DNA of 64,000 nucleotides from Paenibacillus sp. YPG26 (GCF_023704175.1 NZ_CP084530.1:2254001-2318000); one strand, 5' to 3'. Counted from the stretch's first letter, positions 8,614-17,601 are shown. The notes: generated by a model not told the origin, from the sequence alone. Numbers and translations: made by a program.

Positions 8614-8744
8614 CAATGGAATCAATTTCTTGTCCCTCGACAACACGGGTAATTTAACTTTTTCAGAATCTGTACCGCCCCAATCATCAAAATCCCCACT
8701 TTGGTTATAGTAACAAGGAAATCTAATTAAAGGAGGAGATCAGC

Positions 8745-8876
8745 ATGACGCAGGACCTGCATGAATTTGTGGAGAAAGTGCATGATACCCAGAAGAAGGC
8801 CGAAAAGAATAAGCACCGGGCCAAAGGAAATCCTGGTTCTCAGCTTCCGAATAAGCAGCACAGCACGAATAAATAA
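8745..8876 (+). CDS. DUF4023-like small protein (43 aa)
   Basis: A 43-residue hydrophilic protein starting MTQDLHEFVEKVHDTQKKAE and ending with SQLPNKQHSTNK. The HEFVEKxxxTQKKAEKNK and LPNKQH pattern fits the DUF4023 family of short Bacilli proteins of unknown function. The start has an excellent AGGAGGAGATCAGC ribosome site, and a terminator with a 12-bp stem follows 27 bp after the stop. It is very basic, with no membrane segment, and stands alone. Confidence 0.8.
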   Translation: MTQDLHEFVEKVHDTQKKAEKNKHRAKGNPGSQLPNKQHSTNK

Positions 8877-8903
8877 CCGATTCGCGTGATCTCATCACAA
8901 AGA

Positions 8904-8959
8904 GAAAGGATGTTCCAGGCGCACGCCATGAAGGGAGACGCTTGAACATCCTTTCTTTT
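8904..8959. terminator. Strong terminator, 12-bp perfect stem
   Basis: The arms GAAAGGATGTTC (8904-8915) and GAACATCCTTTC (8944-8955) are followed by TTTT. It closes the DUF4023 gene and probably the convergent FMN reductase gene as well. Confidence 0.85.
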
Positions 8960-8981
8960 ACGCTGAAATGACTGTAAATAA

Positions 8982-9551
8982 TTACGATTCCTGCTGCTCT
9001 TCCAGTTCACTCTTTAGTGCATTCAGAATCCCCAGTAGAGTTAATCTTAACTCTGAGTCGGCCACTTCACCATCCGGACCTATCTTGTTCCTATTCATCT
9101 GAGGAATACCGACAACCCCTCCGCTGAACATTCTTGCGTCAATCATCCTGAGCGTTGCCTCCAGTGATTCCAGCGCTTTGGCTCCGCCTTGCATAGAAGG
9201 AGATGCGCTGATTGCTGCAACAGGCTTATTCATCAGCTCACCTGAGGACACAATCCAGTCCAATGCATTCTTTAAAGTACCTGGGACCCCTGCCGCGTAC
9301 TCTGGCGTGCATATAATCACTCCGTCTGAACTGCGCAGCTGTTCCCGGAAATGCTCCACCGCCTCAATGGCTTGGGGCGTGTCCCGATCCGGGTTGAAAT
9401 GAGGCAGCTCGCCCAGTCCCTCATACAATGAAAATCTCATCGTCATCGCCTCATCGGCCAGCAGGGTTAGTCCTTTGAGAATGGCCGTGTTGATCGAGCC
9501 CAGCTTCAAGCTGCCCGAAATCATCAAAATTTGATACATGTGATGACTCAC
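8982..9551 (-). CDS. NAD(P)H-dependent FMN reductase family protein
   Basis: A 189-residue flavodoxin-fold oxidoreductase. The N-terminal phosphate-binding loop is ISGSLKLGSINTA, and the flavin-site motif CTPEYAAGVPGTLKNALDW is the signature of the NADPH_FMN_red family (azoreductase/ArsH/YieF group). Such cytoplasmic enzymes reduce quinones, azo dyes or chromate with NAD(P)H; the natural substrate is unknown. The start is taken as the GTG at 9551, which has GGAGGGG 5-6 bases upstream; an internal ATG at 9539 would give MYQILMISG. It is a single gene. Confidence 0.88.
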   Translation of the reverse strand: MSHHMYQILMISGSLKLGSINTAILKGLTLLADEAMTMRFSLYEGLGELPHFNPDRDTPQAIEAVEHFREQLRSSDGVIICTPEYAAGVPGTLKNALDWIVSSGELMNKPVAAISASPSMQGGAKALESLEATLRMIDARMFSGGVVGIPQMNRNKIGPDGEVADSELRLTLLGILNALKSELEEQQES

Positions 9552-9705
9552 CGAATCCCCTCCTCCATCGTACTTTCAGCATATTCTAACACAGTGTGCC
9601 CACATCCCAGTCAGGATTCATCTTACCTTCACGTATCCTTCATCCGTTCTTCTTCGTTAAGTTAGTGTAATCAGAAAACGAATGTGACGGAGGGATTCAA
9701 GAGAA

Positions 9706-10290
9706 ATGAGTCATTATGTACCCTATGTAGTTGAACAGACGAGCCGGGGTGAGCGGTCTTACGATATCTATTCACGGCTGCTTAAGGACCGCATTGTATT
9801 TGTGGGTTCTGCGATTGATGATCAGCTTGCCAATAGTATTACAGCCCAGCTGCTGTTCTTGTCAGCGGAAGATCCGGACAAAGATATCTTCATGTATATC
9901 AACAGTCCCGGTGGATCTACAACGGCTGGATTTGGCATCTACGATACGATGCAATATATCAAGCCGGATATTCATACGATCTGTACCGGATTTGCGGCAT
10001 CCTTCGGGTCATTGCTGCTTCTGGCGGGAACTAAAGGCAAGAGATTCGCCCTGCCGAACAGTGAAATTATGATTCATCAGCCTCACGGGGGTGCACAGGG
10101 GCAGGCGAGTGATATCGCGATTAGTGCCAAGCGGATACTTCAAATTCGCCAGAAGATCGTTCAGATCACCGCGGATAGCACCGGACAAACACCGGATAAG
10201 GTTGAGAGAGATATGGATCGTGACTATTTCATGTCCGCTCAGGAAGCTGTGGAATACGGCATTGTTGACAAGGTTATCACTTCAATCTAA
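9706..10290 (+). CDS. clpP: ClpP-family serine peptidase (paralogue)
   Basis: A 194-residue ATP-dependent Clp protease proteolytic subunit. The catalytic Ser99 lies in GFAASFG, His124 in MIHQPHGG, and an Asp in the ERDMDRDYF segment; the YINSPGG oxyanion/handle region is also present. The family normally forms a tetradecameric chamber fed by ClpX/ClpC. The serine context GFAASFG differs from the usual GMAASMG, and the following residues [11 protein letters not shown] are more hydrophobic, so this is probably a second, divergent ClpP rather than the housekeeping one. No ClpX, tig or CtsR site is nearby. It is followed after 17 bp by a small gene likely in the same transcript. Confidence 0.9.
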   Translation: MSHYVPYVVEQTSRGERSYDIYSRLLKDRIVFVGSAIDDQLANSITAQLLFLSAEDPDKDIFMYINSPGGSTTAGFGIYDTMQYIKPDIHTICTGFAASFGSLLLLAGTKGKRFALPNSEIMIHQPHGGAQGQASDIAISAKRILQIRQKIVQITADSTGQTPDKVERDMDRDYFMSAQEAVEYGIVDKVITSI

Positions 10291-10307
10291 GGAGGCGTTC
10301 GGATCTC

Positions 10308-10514
10308 ATGTTCAAGAGCCTGGAAGGTAAGGAAGTCACCATTCATTTCATTGATAACACAAGCGTCACTGGCGGTACTATTCAGGAGGTGGATGACCAC
10401 GGTGTTAAATACCGCGATGAGTTCCAAATTCTATACATCCCTATCTCTTCCATCAAGTCGGTTGCCTTAAATACGAAGGATAGGCAGCGTCCCCGCGTCG
10501 GATTCTCCCTGTAG
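10308..10514 (+). CDS. Small Sm-like beta-barrel protein (68 aa), hypothetical
   Basis: A 68-residue protein of unrecognised family. The core EGKEVTIHFIDNTSVTGGTIQEV followed by ILYIPISSIKSVAL reads as a five-strand small barrel resembling an Sm/LSm fold (inference only). The tail is basic (KDRQRPRVG). It lies 17 bp after clpP with its own GGAGGCG ribosome site and shares the terminator at 10535-10572, so the two are almost certainly coexpressed. It could be an adaptor or an RNA-binding partner; no direct evidence. Confidence 0.75.
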   Translation: MFKSLEGKEVTIHFIDNTSVTGGTIQEVDDHGVKYRDEFQILYIPISSIKSVALNTKDRQRPRVGFSL

Positions 10515-10534
10515 CATCAAGAGAACCTCCAACA

Positions 10535-10572
10535 AACCCGTCAGCCTGAGGTCTAACTTCAGCTGACGGGTT
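10535..10572 (+). terminator. Terminator of the clpP operon
   Basis: The 11-bp arms AACCCGTCAGC (10535-10545) and GCTGACGGGTT (10562-10572) are followed by GTT; the stem is strong and the T-run weak. Confidence 0.8.
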
Positions 10573-10706
10573 GTTCAACTTCCAGTCCTGATACTAACCT
10601 TTGTTCCTTGAGTCCTAAAAATCTTAGTGATATTATGAAAGGAAATGATTAGGGATTAGGATGTCCCAGGGATTCATAAGGGACAAGCCACCACTCGTGA
10701 AGGAGA

Positions 10707-11144
10707 ATGGAATTGAACCGGACAGAGCTTCTCAAGGATTTATCCAAGCTGTACTTAAGCCATTATCAGATGTGGCAGAAAGAGTGGAACAAGCGAAATA
10801 CGAACGGACTATCCAGGAATCATGAACTCATTCTGAAGCTGCTTCATGAAGAAGGCCCTCAGAATCCATCCAGACTTGCCGCTGCCTTGAAGGTCACTAC
10901 CGGAGGGGTGACCGGACTTGCCGACACCTTGGTAAAAGCAGGTCTTATCCATAGAACCCGCGGAGAACAAGACCGCAGATCTGTCTATCTCGAGATTACC
11001 GATGCGGGACGAGCAATCATCGCTGAGGCACGTCAGCTGGGAAGCACCCAATTCACCAGCTTCTTTGATAAGCTGTCGGATGAAGAACTGCAGCAGCTGA
11101 CTAAGTTGTATAGGAAGCTGGTCGGTGAACCTCCAAATTCATAA
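10707..11144 (+). CDS. MarR-family transcriptional regulator
   Basis: A 145-residue winged helix-turn-helix protein. The DNA-binding core is PSRLAAALKVTTGGVTGLADTLVKAGLI, followed by the wing RTRGEQDRRSVYLEITDAG, both diagnostic for MarR. Members usually repress an adjacent efflux or redox gene and release DNA on binding phenolic ligands or on oxidation. The only Cys-free stretch here gives no hint of redox sensing. It stands alone between the clpP unit and convergent azlCD, so its target is unclear. AAGGAGAATGG precedes the ATG. Confidence 0.9.
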   Translation: MELNRTELLKDLSKLYLSHYQMWQKEWNKRNTNGLSRNHELILKLLHEEGPQNPSRLAAALKVTTGGVTGLADTLVKAGLIHRTRGEQDRRSVYLEITDAGRAIIAEARQLGSTQFTSFFDKLSDEELQQLTKLYRKLVGEPPNS

Positions 11145-11145
11145 A

Positions 11146-11168
11146 AGCCCCCGAAAAATTCAGGGGCC
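11146..11168. terminator. Hairpin between marR and azlD
   Basis: A GCCCC/GGGGC stem with a loop of about 11 nt lies between convergent genes, with A-run on one side and moderate T content on the other. Confidence 0.6.
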
Positions 11169-11182
11169 TCAGTATCATGATT

Positions 11183-11512
11183 TCAAGCAGACACAAGCAG
11201 CCGCAGCATCATGGCCAATAGGCATCCAATTACGACAGTCCAGAGCAAATTCCGGGTCTTGACCGCTACCAGAAACGTTAGAACACCGGCAGCAAGATCC
11301 ATATGCTCACGGAGCTTGAAGCCCCCCTCCATGTGGAACAACTCTTGCCCCACCAATGCGGCCATCACCGCGATCGGAATGTGACTCAGCCACCGCATAA
11401 GCGGCTCGGGCAGCGCTATCCGGCTTAGAAAGACAAGCGGTACAACTCTAGGGAGAAGAGTGACCACCGAGCATCCTGCGATTAGCAGGAATATATCCCA
11501 CCTCACTTCCAT
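11183..11512 (-). CDS. azlD: AzlD-family membrane protein
   Basis: A 109-residue protein with about three to four membrane helices, including the TLLPRVVPLVFLSRIALPEPLMRWLSHIPIAVMAALV core of the AzlD family. AzlD partners AzlC in export of branched-chain amino acids and 4-azaleucine. It overlaps the end of azlC by 10 bp, as is usual for this pair. Length is normal. Confidence 0.92.
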   Translation of the reverse strand: MEVRWDIFLLIAGCSVVTLLPRVVPLVFLSRIALPEPLMRWLSHIPIAVMAALVGQELFHMEGGFKLREHMDLAAGVLTFLVAVKTRNLLWTVVIGCLLAMMLRLLVSA

Positions 11513-12195
11513 TTCTCAATCACCGTCCCTACCGCAGCAGCCACAATTGTCGCTGCAATTACTCCTACACTCTTCGAAATGAAGAAGCCGCAGACCACGC
11601 CAACCAGAATGGCGGTAAGTCCAACGGCTGCATCCAGAACGTACCTTTTACGCTGCATGATCTGCAGGACCAACAATCCGATAAACATAGCTGGGAGCGC
11701 AAAATCGAGTCCGAATTTCTCTGGATCGGTGATCCATACTCCAAGATAGGCCCCCGCCAAATTGGCTGCAATCCAGTTCAAATATGCCGTCAGATTCAGT
11801 CCCTGCATCCAGCTGTAATTCAGTCGATTTGATCTTGCTGCTTCGCTTGCGGCTACTCCAAACGTCTCATCCGTTAGCAGTGCACCAACCAGAGCATTCT
11901 TCACGGAGGACAGCTGCCGAAAGTAGGGTGACAAAGCCGCACTAAGCAGCAGATGACGGAGATTGACGAAGAATATGGTAGTGATGATCCCTGTAACCGT
12001 CCCTCCCGTGCTCACCATTCCTGCAAAAATAAACTGGGCTGACCCCGCATATACTAGAATACTAAGCAGACCGATCTCCATTATGCTTAGTCCGGCCGTC
12101 TTCTCGATAATGCCTGCGGCGAACCCTATACTCAGATACCCAAGTAAAGTGGGTACTCCATCTTTAACTCCTCTGACAAATTCCTCTCTCTGCAC
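11503..12195 (-). CDS. azlC: AzlC-family branched-chain amino acid exporter
   Basis: A 230-residue protein with about seven membrane helices and the AzlC pattern (GVKDGVPTLLGYLSIGFAAGI, then SAQFIFAGM and NLRHLLLSAALSPYF). With AzlD it forms a permease that exports branched-chain amino acids and analogues in B. subtilis. The start is a GTG at 12195 preceded by AAAGGACAGAGATT. No AzlB (Lrp-type) regulator or T-box is seen upstream. Confidence 0.93.
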   Translation of the reverse strand: MQREEFVRGVKDGVPTLLGYLSIGFAAGIIEKTAGLSIMEIGLLSILVYAGSAQFIFAGMVSTGGTVTGIITTIFFVNLRHLLLSAALSPYFRQLSSVKNALVGALLTDETFGVAASEAARSNRLNYSWMQGLNLTAYLNWIAANLAGAYLGVWITDPEKFGLDFALPAMFIGLLVLQIMQRKRYVLDAAVGLTAILVGVVCGFFISKSVGVIAATIVAAAVGTVIEKWK

Positions 12196-12297
12196 AATCT
12201 CTGTCCTTTCATGTTGTTATAATCCATCCAAGTGAATGTCCATTATAACATCCAGGTTGAAGCGGACATAAGTTCCAGCGATTCGATTACATAAGAA

Positions 12298-12324
12298 CCA
12301 AGCTCTTGCAGGGCAAGAGCTTGG
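12298..12324 (-). terminator. Terminator after glutathione peroxidase gene
   Basis: The 12-bp arms CCAAGCTCTTGC (12298-12309) and GCAAGAGCTTGG (12313-12324) have a 3-nt loop. It lies 26 bp after the peroxidase stop. Confidence 0.75.
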
Positions 12325-12349
12325 CAGGTGGTATTGCTTGAGATTATTC

Positions 12350-12901
12350 TCAGTCTTGCAAGGCAGCTTCAATATCCTGTTCCATATCGAGCGGATCTGT
12401 TGTCGCTTCAAATCTCTTAACAACCTCACCCTGCCTGTTAATCAGGAATTTAGTGAAGTTCCATTTGATTGAGTCTCCTAGCATATACTCCGGGTGCTTC
12501 TCCTGGATAATGTCCATCAGAATTTTGGCTACCGAATGGGTTTGATTGAATCCCTCAAAAGGCTTGCTGGAAGCGAGGTAGCTGAACAATGGGTGTGCTT
12601 GGCTGCCTCGAACGTCAACTTTCTGGAACATGGGAAAAGAAACGCCGTAATTCAGTGTACAGAAAGTACTAATCTGCTCATTTGTTCCCGGCTCCTGGTC
12701 AGCGAACTGGTTCGACGGGAATCCCAGGATGACAAAATCCTTATCCTTATAACGGTCATACAAGCGCTGAAGGTCCTCATACTGGAATGTGAAGCCGCAC
12801 TCACTTGCCGTGTTCACAATCAATACGGTTTTGCCTTTGTACTGTTCTAGAGAAACCTCCTTGCCGTTCATGGCTTTGGCAGAAAAGTTATATATGCTCA
12901 T
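12350..12901 (-). CDS. Glutathione peroxidase family protein (Cys type)
   Basis: A 183-residue thioredoxin-fold peroxidase that reduces hydrogen peroxide or lipid peroxides, in Firmicutes usually with thioredoxin or bacillithiol rather than glutathione. All tetrad positions are seen: Cys in NTASECGFTFQY, Gln in GFPSNQFADQEPG, and Trp/Asn in IKWNFTKFLI. Cys replaces the selenocysteine of animal enzymes. A second Cys (ISTFCTLNYG) could resolve the sulfenate. It is monocistronic, with AAGGGGATAACAAATA before the ATG. Confidence 0.94.
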   Translation of the reverse strand: MSIYNFSAKAMNGKEVSLEQYKGKTVLIVNTASECGFTFQYEDLQRLYDRYKDKDFVILGFPSNQFADQEPGTNEQISTFCTLNYGVSFPMFQKVDVRGSQAHPLFSYLASSKPFEGFNQTHSVAKILMDIIQEKHPEYMLGDSIKWNFTKFLINRQGEVVKRFEATTDPLDMEQDIEAALQD

Positions 12902-12993
12902 TATTTGTTATCCCCTTACGAAAAGTTAATTGACCACAGCTATATACTAACTAATTGTAAGCTATATATCCAGTAAAAAATTGAAAATCAGCA

Positions 12994-13036
12994 CAAATAA
13001 CACCGAGCGGGCCCGCGCGGCCCCCGGTGTTATTTG
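12994..13036 (-). terminator. Terminator of the sugar ABC operon
   Basis: CAAATAACACCG (12994-13005) pairs perfectly with CGGTGTTATTTG (13025-13036) around a GC-rich loop that can itself pair. It lies just after the last permease gene. Confidence 0.8.
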
Positions 13037-13051
13037 CCGCCTACACTATGA

Positions 13052-13942
13052 TCAGCCTTTTGTTCCAGCCGTGATATTCATACCTTCAATAAAGTACCTT
13101 TGAAAGAAGAAGAACAGCAGGACTACAGGCAGCAGCACGATGACGGACCCTGCCATCAGATAGTGCCACTGGGTAGACTCCGTGCCCTTGAACGACTGAA
13201 GACCAATCTGCAGATTAAATAGCGATTCTGAGTTGATATAGATCAGGGGGCCGGTGAAGTCATTCCAGGCGCCCTGGAAGGTCATGATCGCTACTGTGGC
13301 AATTACCGGGAGAGACAGCGGAAGCATGAGCTGCCACCAGATCCGGAAGTGGCTTGCGCCATCCACCTTCCCGGCTTCAATTAATTCATTGGGAATGGTC
13401 ATGAAGAATTGACGAATCAGGAAGATCTGAAAGGCGCTTCCGAAGAACCCCGGCACCGTAAGTGGGTAGTACGTGTTAATCCATGACAACTTCGAGAAGA
13501 GAATATACTGCGGAATCAGAGTGACGAAGCTTGGGATCATCATCGTACCGAGCATGACCGCGAAGAGCAGCCTTTTACCAGGGAACCTGATCTTGGCAAA
13601 TCCATACGCTACGAACGTGTTCGACAGAACATGCGATAACACACCGATCCCTGCCAGCAGCAGGGTATTAAGCGTATATCTGGCGAAGTTCCCCTTCTCC
13701 CAAGCGTGCTTGTAATTCTCGAAATGTATCACTTTGGGCAGCAAGGTTGGCGGATAGGACATAATCTCCTGCATGGATTTCAGGGAGGTGGAGAGCATCC
13801 AGAAGAGTGGAGTCAGCAGAAGCAGACTCAGTCCAATCAGGACCAAGTAAAGTAAGGCCGCCGCCCATTTACTCCTGATCGTTCTATATGGGGCACCTGT
13901 TCTTGGCATCGGGGGACGACGCTCTCCAGTCAAGAGACTCAT
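13052..13942 (-). CDS. Carbohydrate ABC transporter permease (MalG type)
   Basis: A 296-residue inner-membrane permease with about six helices and the EAA loop NELIEAGKVDGASHFRIWWQ that contacts the ATPase. The C-terminal FFFFQRYFIEGM block is typical of the MalG/LacG/AraQ group. The true start is the ATG at 13942, which overlaps the stop of the upstream permease (TAATG) and has a GGGGGAG site. It is the third gene of the importer operon; no ATPase gene is present, so it must use a shared MsmX-type ATPase. Confidence 0.93.
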   Translation of the reverse strand: MSLLTGERRPPMPRTGAPYRTIRSKWAAALLYLVLIGLSLLLLTPLFWMLSTSLKSMQEIMSYPPTLLPKVIHFENYKHAWEKGNFARYTLNTLLLAGIGVLSHVLSNTFVAYGFAKIRFPGKRLLFAVMLGTMMIPSFVTLIPQYILFSKLSWINTYYPLTVPGFFGSAFQIFLIRQFFMTIPNELIEAGKVDGASHFRIWWQLMLPLSLPVIATVAIMTFQGAWNDFTGPLIYINSESLFNLQIGLQSFKGTESTQWHYLMAGSVIVLLPVVLLFFFFQRYFIEGMNITAGTKG

Positions 13943-14871
13943 TATCGCTCTCCCCCTTCGTAATGCACCCAGTATCTGGATAATGTCAGGTTGATCAGCG
14001 TAAGCACAAGCACAATCAGGAACAGGAACCAAGCCATCGCCATCGCATAACCCATATCAAATACTTTAAATGCCTTCAGGAACATGTGCAGGTTATAAAA
14101 TAGCAATGAATTCATGGGCGCTCCCGGTTCATTGTTATACCCCATCACATATCCCTCCTGGAAGATTTGGAATCCTCCAATCATTCCGGTCACAATCTCG
14201 AAGAAGATCACCGGGGTAATCATGGGAAGGGTGACGTGCCGGAACTTGCGGAACCTCCCAGCCCCATCCAGCTCTGCCGCTTCGTACAGCTGCCGGGGAA
14301 CGGCCTGCAGGCTTGCCAGATACAGCAGCATCATTCCCCCGGCTCCCCACAGCTTCATCAGAATGACCGCATTCTTGGTCCAATCCGGATCGGTTAACCA
14401 GGCGGGGCCATCGATGCCAATCCAGCCAAGCATCAGATTAACCAGCCCCGCACTGGGGGAGAGAAGCATCATCCAGAGGACATACACGCCCACTCCCGAC
14501 AGAATGGAGGGCAGATAGAAGACTGTGCGGAAGAAGCGGATGCCGGATGCCTTCCGGTTCAATACAACTGCAAGAAGCAGCCCCCCTGCCGTTTGAAGCG
14601 GAACAGAGATCGCCACGAAGTAGAGCGTATTCTTCAATGACTTCCAGAACAGTGGATCATGATTGAACATAGTGTCATAGTTCTGGACACCGATCCAGTC
14701 CATCCGTGAGGTTATATCATAATTTGTAAAGCTCGCGTACAGCGAGAATAACAATGGACCCGCCGTAAAGAGCAGAAATCCAACAATCCAGGGGCTGGCG
14801 AAAATATAACCCTGCCAGGCCTCCCGGCGCTTAAGAGAGCTGCCGGGAGAACTTGCCGCAGTTCGGGCCAT
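13942..14871 (-). CDS. Carbohydrate ABC transporter permease (MalF type)
   Basis: A 309-residue permease with about six helices, an N-terminal GYIFASPWIVGFLLFTAGP helix and the EAA loop RQLYEAAELDGAGRFRKFRH. It pairs with the downstream MalG-type permease to form the membrane channel of a sugar importer of the UgpA/LacF group. It sits 29 bp after the binding protein gene and is translationally coupled to the next gene. Confidence 0.93.
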   Translation of the reverse strand: MARTAASSPGSSLKRREAWQGYIFASPWIVGFLLFTAGPLLFSLYASFTNYDITSRMDWIGVQNYDTMFNHDPLFWKSLKNTLYFVAISVPLQTAGGLLLAVVLNRKASGIRFFRTVFYLPSILSGVGVYVLWMMLLSPSAGLVNLMLGWIGIDGPAWLTDPDWTKNAVILMKLWGAGGMMLLYLASLQAVPRQLYEAAELDGAGRFRKFRHVTLPMITPVIFFEIVTGMIGGFQIFQEGYVMGYNNEPGAPMNSLLFYNLHMFLKAFKVFDMGYAMAMAWFLFLIVLVLTLINLTLSRYWVHYEGGER

Positions 14872-14900
14872 GACTTCTACCTTCTTTCTAATGCTCTTGC

Positions 14901-16232
14901 TTATTTATTATTCGAGATCAGCTTCTCTACATCGGCCTGCGCCTGAACAAGCCCCTCCTGAACCGATTTCTCACCAAGCATAATTGCGTCCCGCTGAGGA
15001 TTAATCAAATTAATATAATCGGGTGCGTTGAGCGGTGTGGGTGTGATCTTGGTGACAGCCAGATTATCCACCGACGCTTTGTAGACCGGATTCTTCTGGA
15101 GATCTGCCTGATTGGAAGCTTCCTTATTAGCTACATTATCGAAATTTTTCTGAGCCCAATAGGTCTGTGCCTGAACATCCGTCATATACTTCAGAAATTC
15201 CCACGCCTCATCCGGATGTTTAGCCCCGTAAGGAATCTCAATAACGAAGCCCCCGCCTACACTGTAATGGCCAGCGCCTTCCTTCGTCTCTGGAAGCGGG
15301 GCGACACCAAAGTTCATGTTCTGTCCATAATCCCGGATCTGGGTGTAGAAGTTTGTTACATCTGTCCAGATCGACACTTTGCCTGCGATGAACGGGTTAG
15401 CCTGTTTGCTGCCGAAGTCTGCTTTGAATGCATCAATATTGCTTTGACCAAGGCGCTTGGCGTTGTTCAAAATGTACTCCATGGCTTCTGCCTTGGCAGG
15501 CGCATTCACAACTGGCTTCCCGTTCTCATCGAAGAAATTGCGCCCCTGATCAAAATTAAGCTGAAGCAGGTTCCAATCCGAGTTGAACTGCGGGGAGTAT
15601 CCAATACGGGTATATTTGTCTCCATCCTTCTTGTCCAGCTTGGCTGCAGCCTTCTCCAGCTCTTCCCATGTGGCAGGGAATTTCTCCGGATCAAGTCCGG
15701 CCGCCTTGAAGTCATCCTTGTTATAGAACATCATTCGGGTATCCGTGTTGAAAGGCAGCGCGTATGGATCGCCCTCATACAGAACGGTATTCCATAACTC
15801 GGGGAAAAAACGGTCTTTCACTTGATCTTTCTCGGCATACTTGGCGAGATTGACCGCCTGCTTTTTGCTGGCCCGCTGCTGCACGGTGTTGATGTCATTC
15901 ATCATGATGTCTGGCGGATTGCCGGCACTGACCGCGGCAAGTTCTTTGGTGAAAATATCGGAGTAAGGATAATAGCTGTGCTTCACCACAATTTTATCCT
16001 GTGACTTATTGAAATCATCTACGAGCTTCTCAATAATAGGTCTGCGTGTCTCTGAGCCCCACCAGGTCCAGTAGTTCAGTACCACCTTCCCGTCTGCAGA
16101 TTTGTCATTTGTCTCCTTCGTTGCTGATGTGCCTGCAGGCCCTCCTGACGTTCCCCCGGAACATGCGGTAAGCATGAAGAAGGAAGACAGGATGACTAGT
16201 AATGCTGTGAATTTTTTTCCTTTTTTCATCAT
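14901..16232 (-). CDS. Extracellular sugar-binding lipoprotein of ABC importer
   Basis: A 443-residue type-1 solute-binding protein. The lipoprotein signal MMKKGKKFTALLVILSSFF ends in the lipobox LTAC (Cys near residue 24), so it is anchored outside the membrane. The mature part shows the SBP_bac_1 pattern (YWTWWGSETRRPIIEKLVDDFNK, later GGGFVIEIPYGAKHPDEAWEFLKYM). The sugar is unknown. It is first in the operon with the two permeases. No two-component or LacI regulator is adjacent, unlike many Paenibacillus importers. Confidence 0.93.
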   Translation of the reverse strand: MMKKGKKFTALLVILSSFFMLTACSGGTSGGPAGTSATKETNDKSADGKVVLNYWTWWGSETRRPIIEKLVDDFNKSQDKIVVKHSYYPYSDIFTKELAAVSAGNPPDIMMNDINTVQQRASKKQAVNLAKYAEKDQVKDRFFPELWNTVLYEGDPYALPFNTDTRMMFYNKDDFKAAGLDPEKFPATWEELEKAAAKLDKKDGDKYTRIGYSPQFNSDWNLLQLNFDQGRNFFDENGKPVVNAPAKAEAMEYILNNAKRLGQSNIDAFKADFGSKQANPFIAGKVSIWTDVTNFYTQIRDYGQNMNFGVAPLPETKEGAGHYSVGGGFVIEIPYGAKHPDEAWEFLKYMTDVQAQTYWAQKNFDNVANKEASNQADLQKNPVYKASVDNLAVTKITPTPLNAPDYINLINPQRDAIMLGEKSVQEGLVQAQADVEKLISNNK

Positions 16233-16305
16233 ATATCCCCCTTTTTTGTAAGCAGCCGTACCCCTTACTTAACCAAGCAAGCTCGAATTGCATCAGATTA
16301 TGTAT

Positions 16306-16317
16306 TTTTCATGAAAA
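16306..16317. promoter_or_regulatory. 12-bp palindrome in the divergent promoter region
   Basis: TTTTCATGAAAA is a perfect palindrome between the divergent sugar-binding protein and MFS genes. It could be an operator for either; the regulator is unknown. It does not match a catabolite-responsive element. Confidence 0.3.
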
Positions 16318-16410
16318 GCCGTCCGTTTTTATTCATTTCAAAACTGAAAATTCCGATATAAACCTATGCAATCCTTCTTTTTAAGTGCAATACGTCTAGG
16401 AGATGAAAGT

Positions 16411-17601
16411 TTGAGACCCGAAACACGGATTTATATGGATGCCGTCCTGCAAAATATGAAAAATATTTTGTTCTTCATGTTCCTTCCCATTTTGATCGCA
16501 AGGCTTGGAGCCTCACCGCTGGAGATTACATTAGCGGCATCGCTTCCGCCGCTGATGTCGGCGATCTCGGTCGTCTTCGTTACCCGGCTGCTCCCCTGCA
16601 ACTTCAAAGTCTATTATTCTGCCGGAATCCTGCGCCAGATCGCATTTCTATGTATTGCCTTCGCCGTGCTGCTTCCGCATTCCATCACCTGGATTCTTGT
16701 ATTCTGGTCGATTAACTGCATTGTGGTTATGATTCTGAACGTGCAGCAGCACTCTCTGATCAAGCACAACGTCGCCGAATCGAACATGTCAACATTATTT
16801 GGCAATATTCGAATCATAGCCATTCTGGTGACCATCGTCTGCTCCTACAGTGCAAGTACGCTTCTCGACCGGTATGATGCAATATTTCCATATAACTATT
16901 TCATCTGCATGCTGATTGGAGCGATATGCACATTTACCGGGATGAACCTGATGGCCCGTCTCGCGCCGAGAGAATCGAAGACAGTCAGGCTCCAGTGGAA
17001 GCCGCCGCTGCGCAAGCTCAGTCCGTTCCTGATCATGGTCGGCTTTATGTCGCTTGGAAGCGCACTTCCAGGCTCTCTATGGGTAATCTACCACGTCAAT
17101 GTTCTGCATTTCAGCAACATGCAGATTGCGATGTTCTCGATCTGCTCCGGCCTGGTATCCGCAATCACGATCCCGCTGGGCCGCCGCTGGATCAAGCGGC
17201 TCGGTTACCGCAACACGCTGCTTACCGGTTACGCTCTGCTCATGTGTACCGTAAGCCTGTATGGACTCTCCCATACCTATGCTGTACTGCTTGGCCTGCA
17301 GATCATTCGGGATCTGATCGGCAGCTTCACCGGAATTGCTCAGGAGACGCTCTCGATCGAAGAATCCAGGAAGCACGAAGACGAGGCCGGTTTCTTTTCG
17401 GATGTAGCCCTCCTTACCAATGTGGGCGGCGCCCTTGGGCCTTTCGCCGGAATGCTCATGCTGCAAATGTTCAATATTCAGACCTGCTTTGTTCTGCTTG
17501 GTGTGATCGCATTAGTTCCAGCGGTATGGTTCGTTTTACGTATGCATGAGACAAGTCAGCCCAAATCAGCTCAGATTGAGATCATGCCCGCGGTCAAATA
17601 A
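16411..17601 (+). CDS. MFS transporter
   Basis: A 396-residue protein with about 12 helices of the major facilitator superfamily (LPPLMSAISVVFVTRLLP in the first loop region, GRRWIKRLGYRNTLLTGY in the central loop, QEALSIEESR in the last third). The substrate is unknown. The frame is open to an ATG at 16366, but that lacks a ribosome site; the TTG at 16411 follows AGGAGATGAAAGT at ideal spacing, so it is the better start. It is divergent from the sugar importer and monocistronic. Confidence 0.88.
   Translation: MRPETRIYMDAVLQNMKNILFFMFLPILIARLGASPLEITLAASLPPLMSAISVVFVTRLLPCNFKVYYSAGILRQIAFLCIAFAVLLPHSITWILVFWSINCIVVMILNVQQHSLIKHNVAESNMSTLFGNIRIIAILVTIVCSYSASTLLDRYDAIFPYNYFICMLIGAICTFTGMNLMARLAPRESKTVRLQWKPPLRKLSPFLIMVGFMSLGSALPGSLWVIYHVNVLHFSNMQIAMFSICSGLVSAITIPLGRRWIKRLGYRNTLLTGYALLMCTVSLYGLSHTYAVLLGLQIIRDLIGSFTGIAQETLSIEESRKHEDEAGFFSDVALLTNVGGALGPFAGMLMLQMFNIQTCFVLLGVIALVPAVWFVLRMHETSQPKSAQIEIMPAVK

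Larger units (their letters stand above)
8342..8744. other. Intergenic region upstream of the sigma gene
   Basis: About 400 bp with no supported gene. It holds an AT palindrome TTTATTGA/TCAATAAA around an A-rich loop (8422-8443) that may be the sigma gene's operator or leader hairpin. It also holds the second palindromic element (8483-8544), a terminator-like hairpin (8591-8613), and the promoter region of the DUF4023 gene. Confidence 0.5.
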
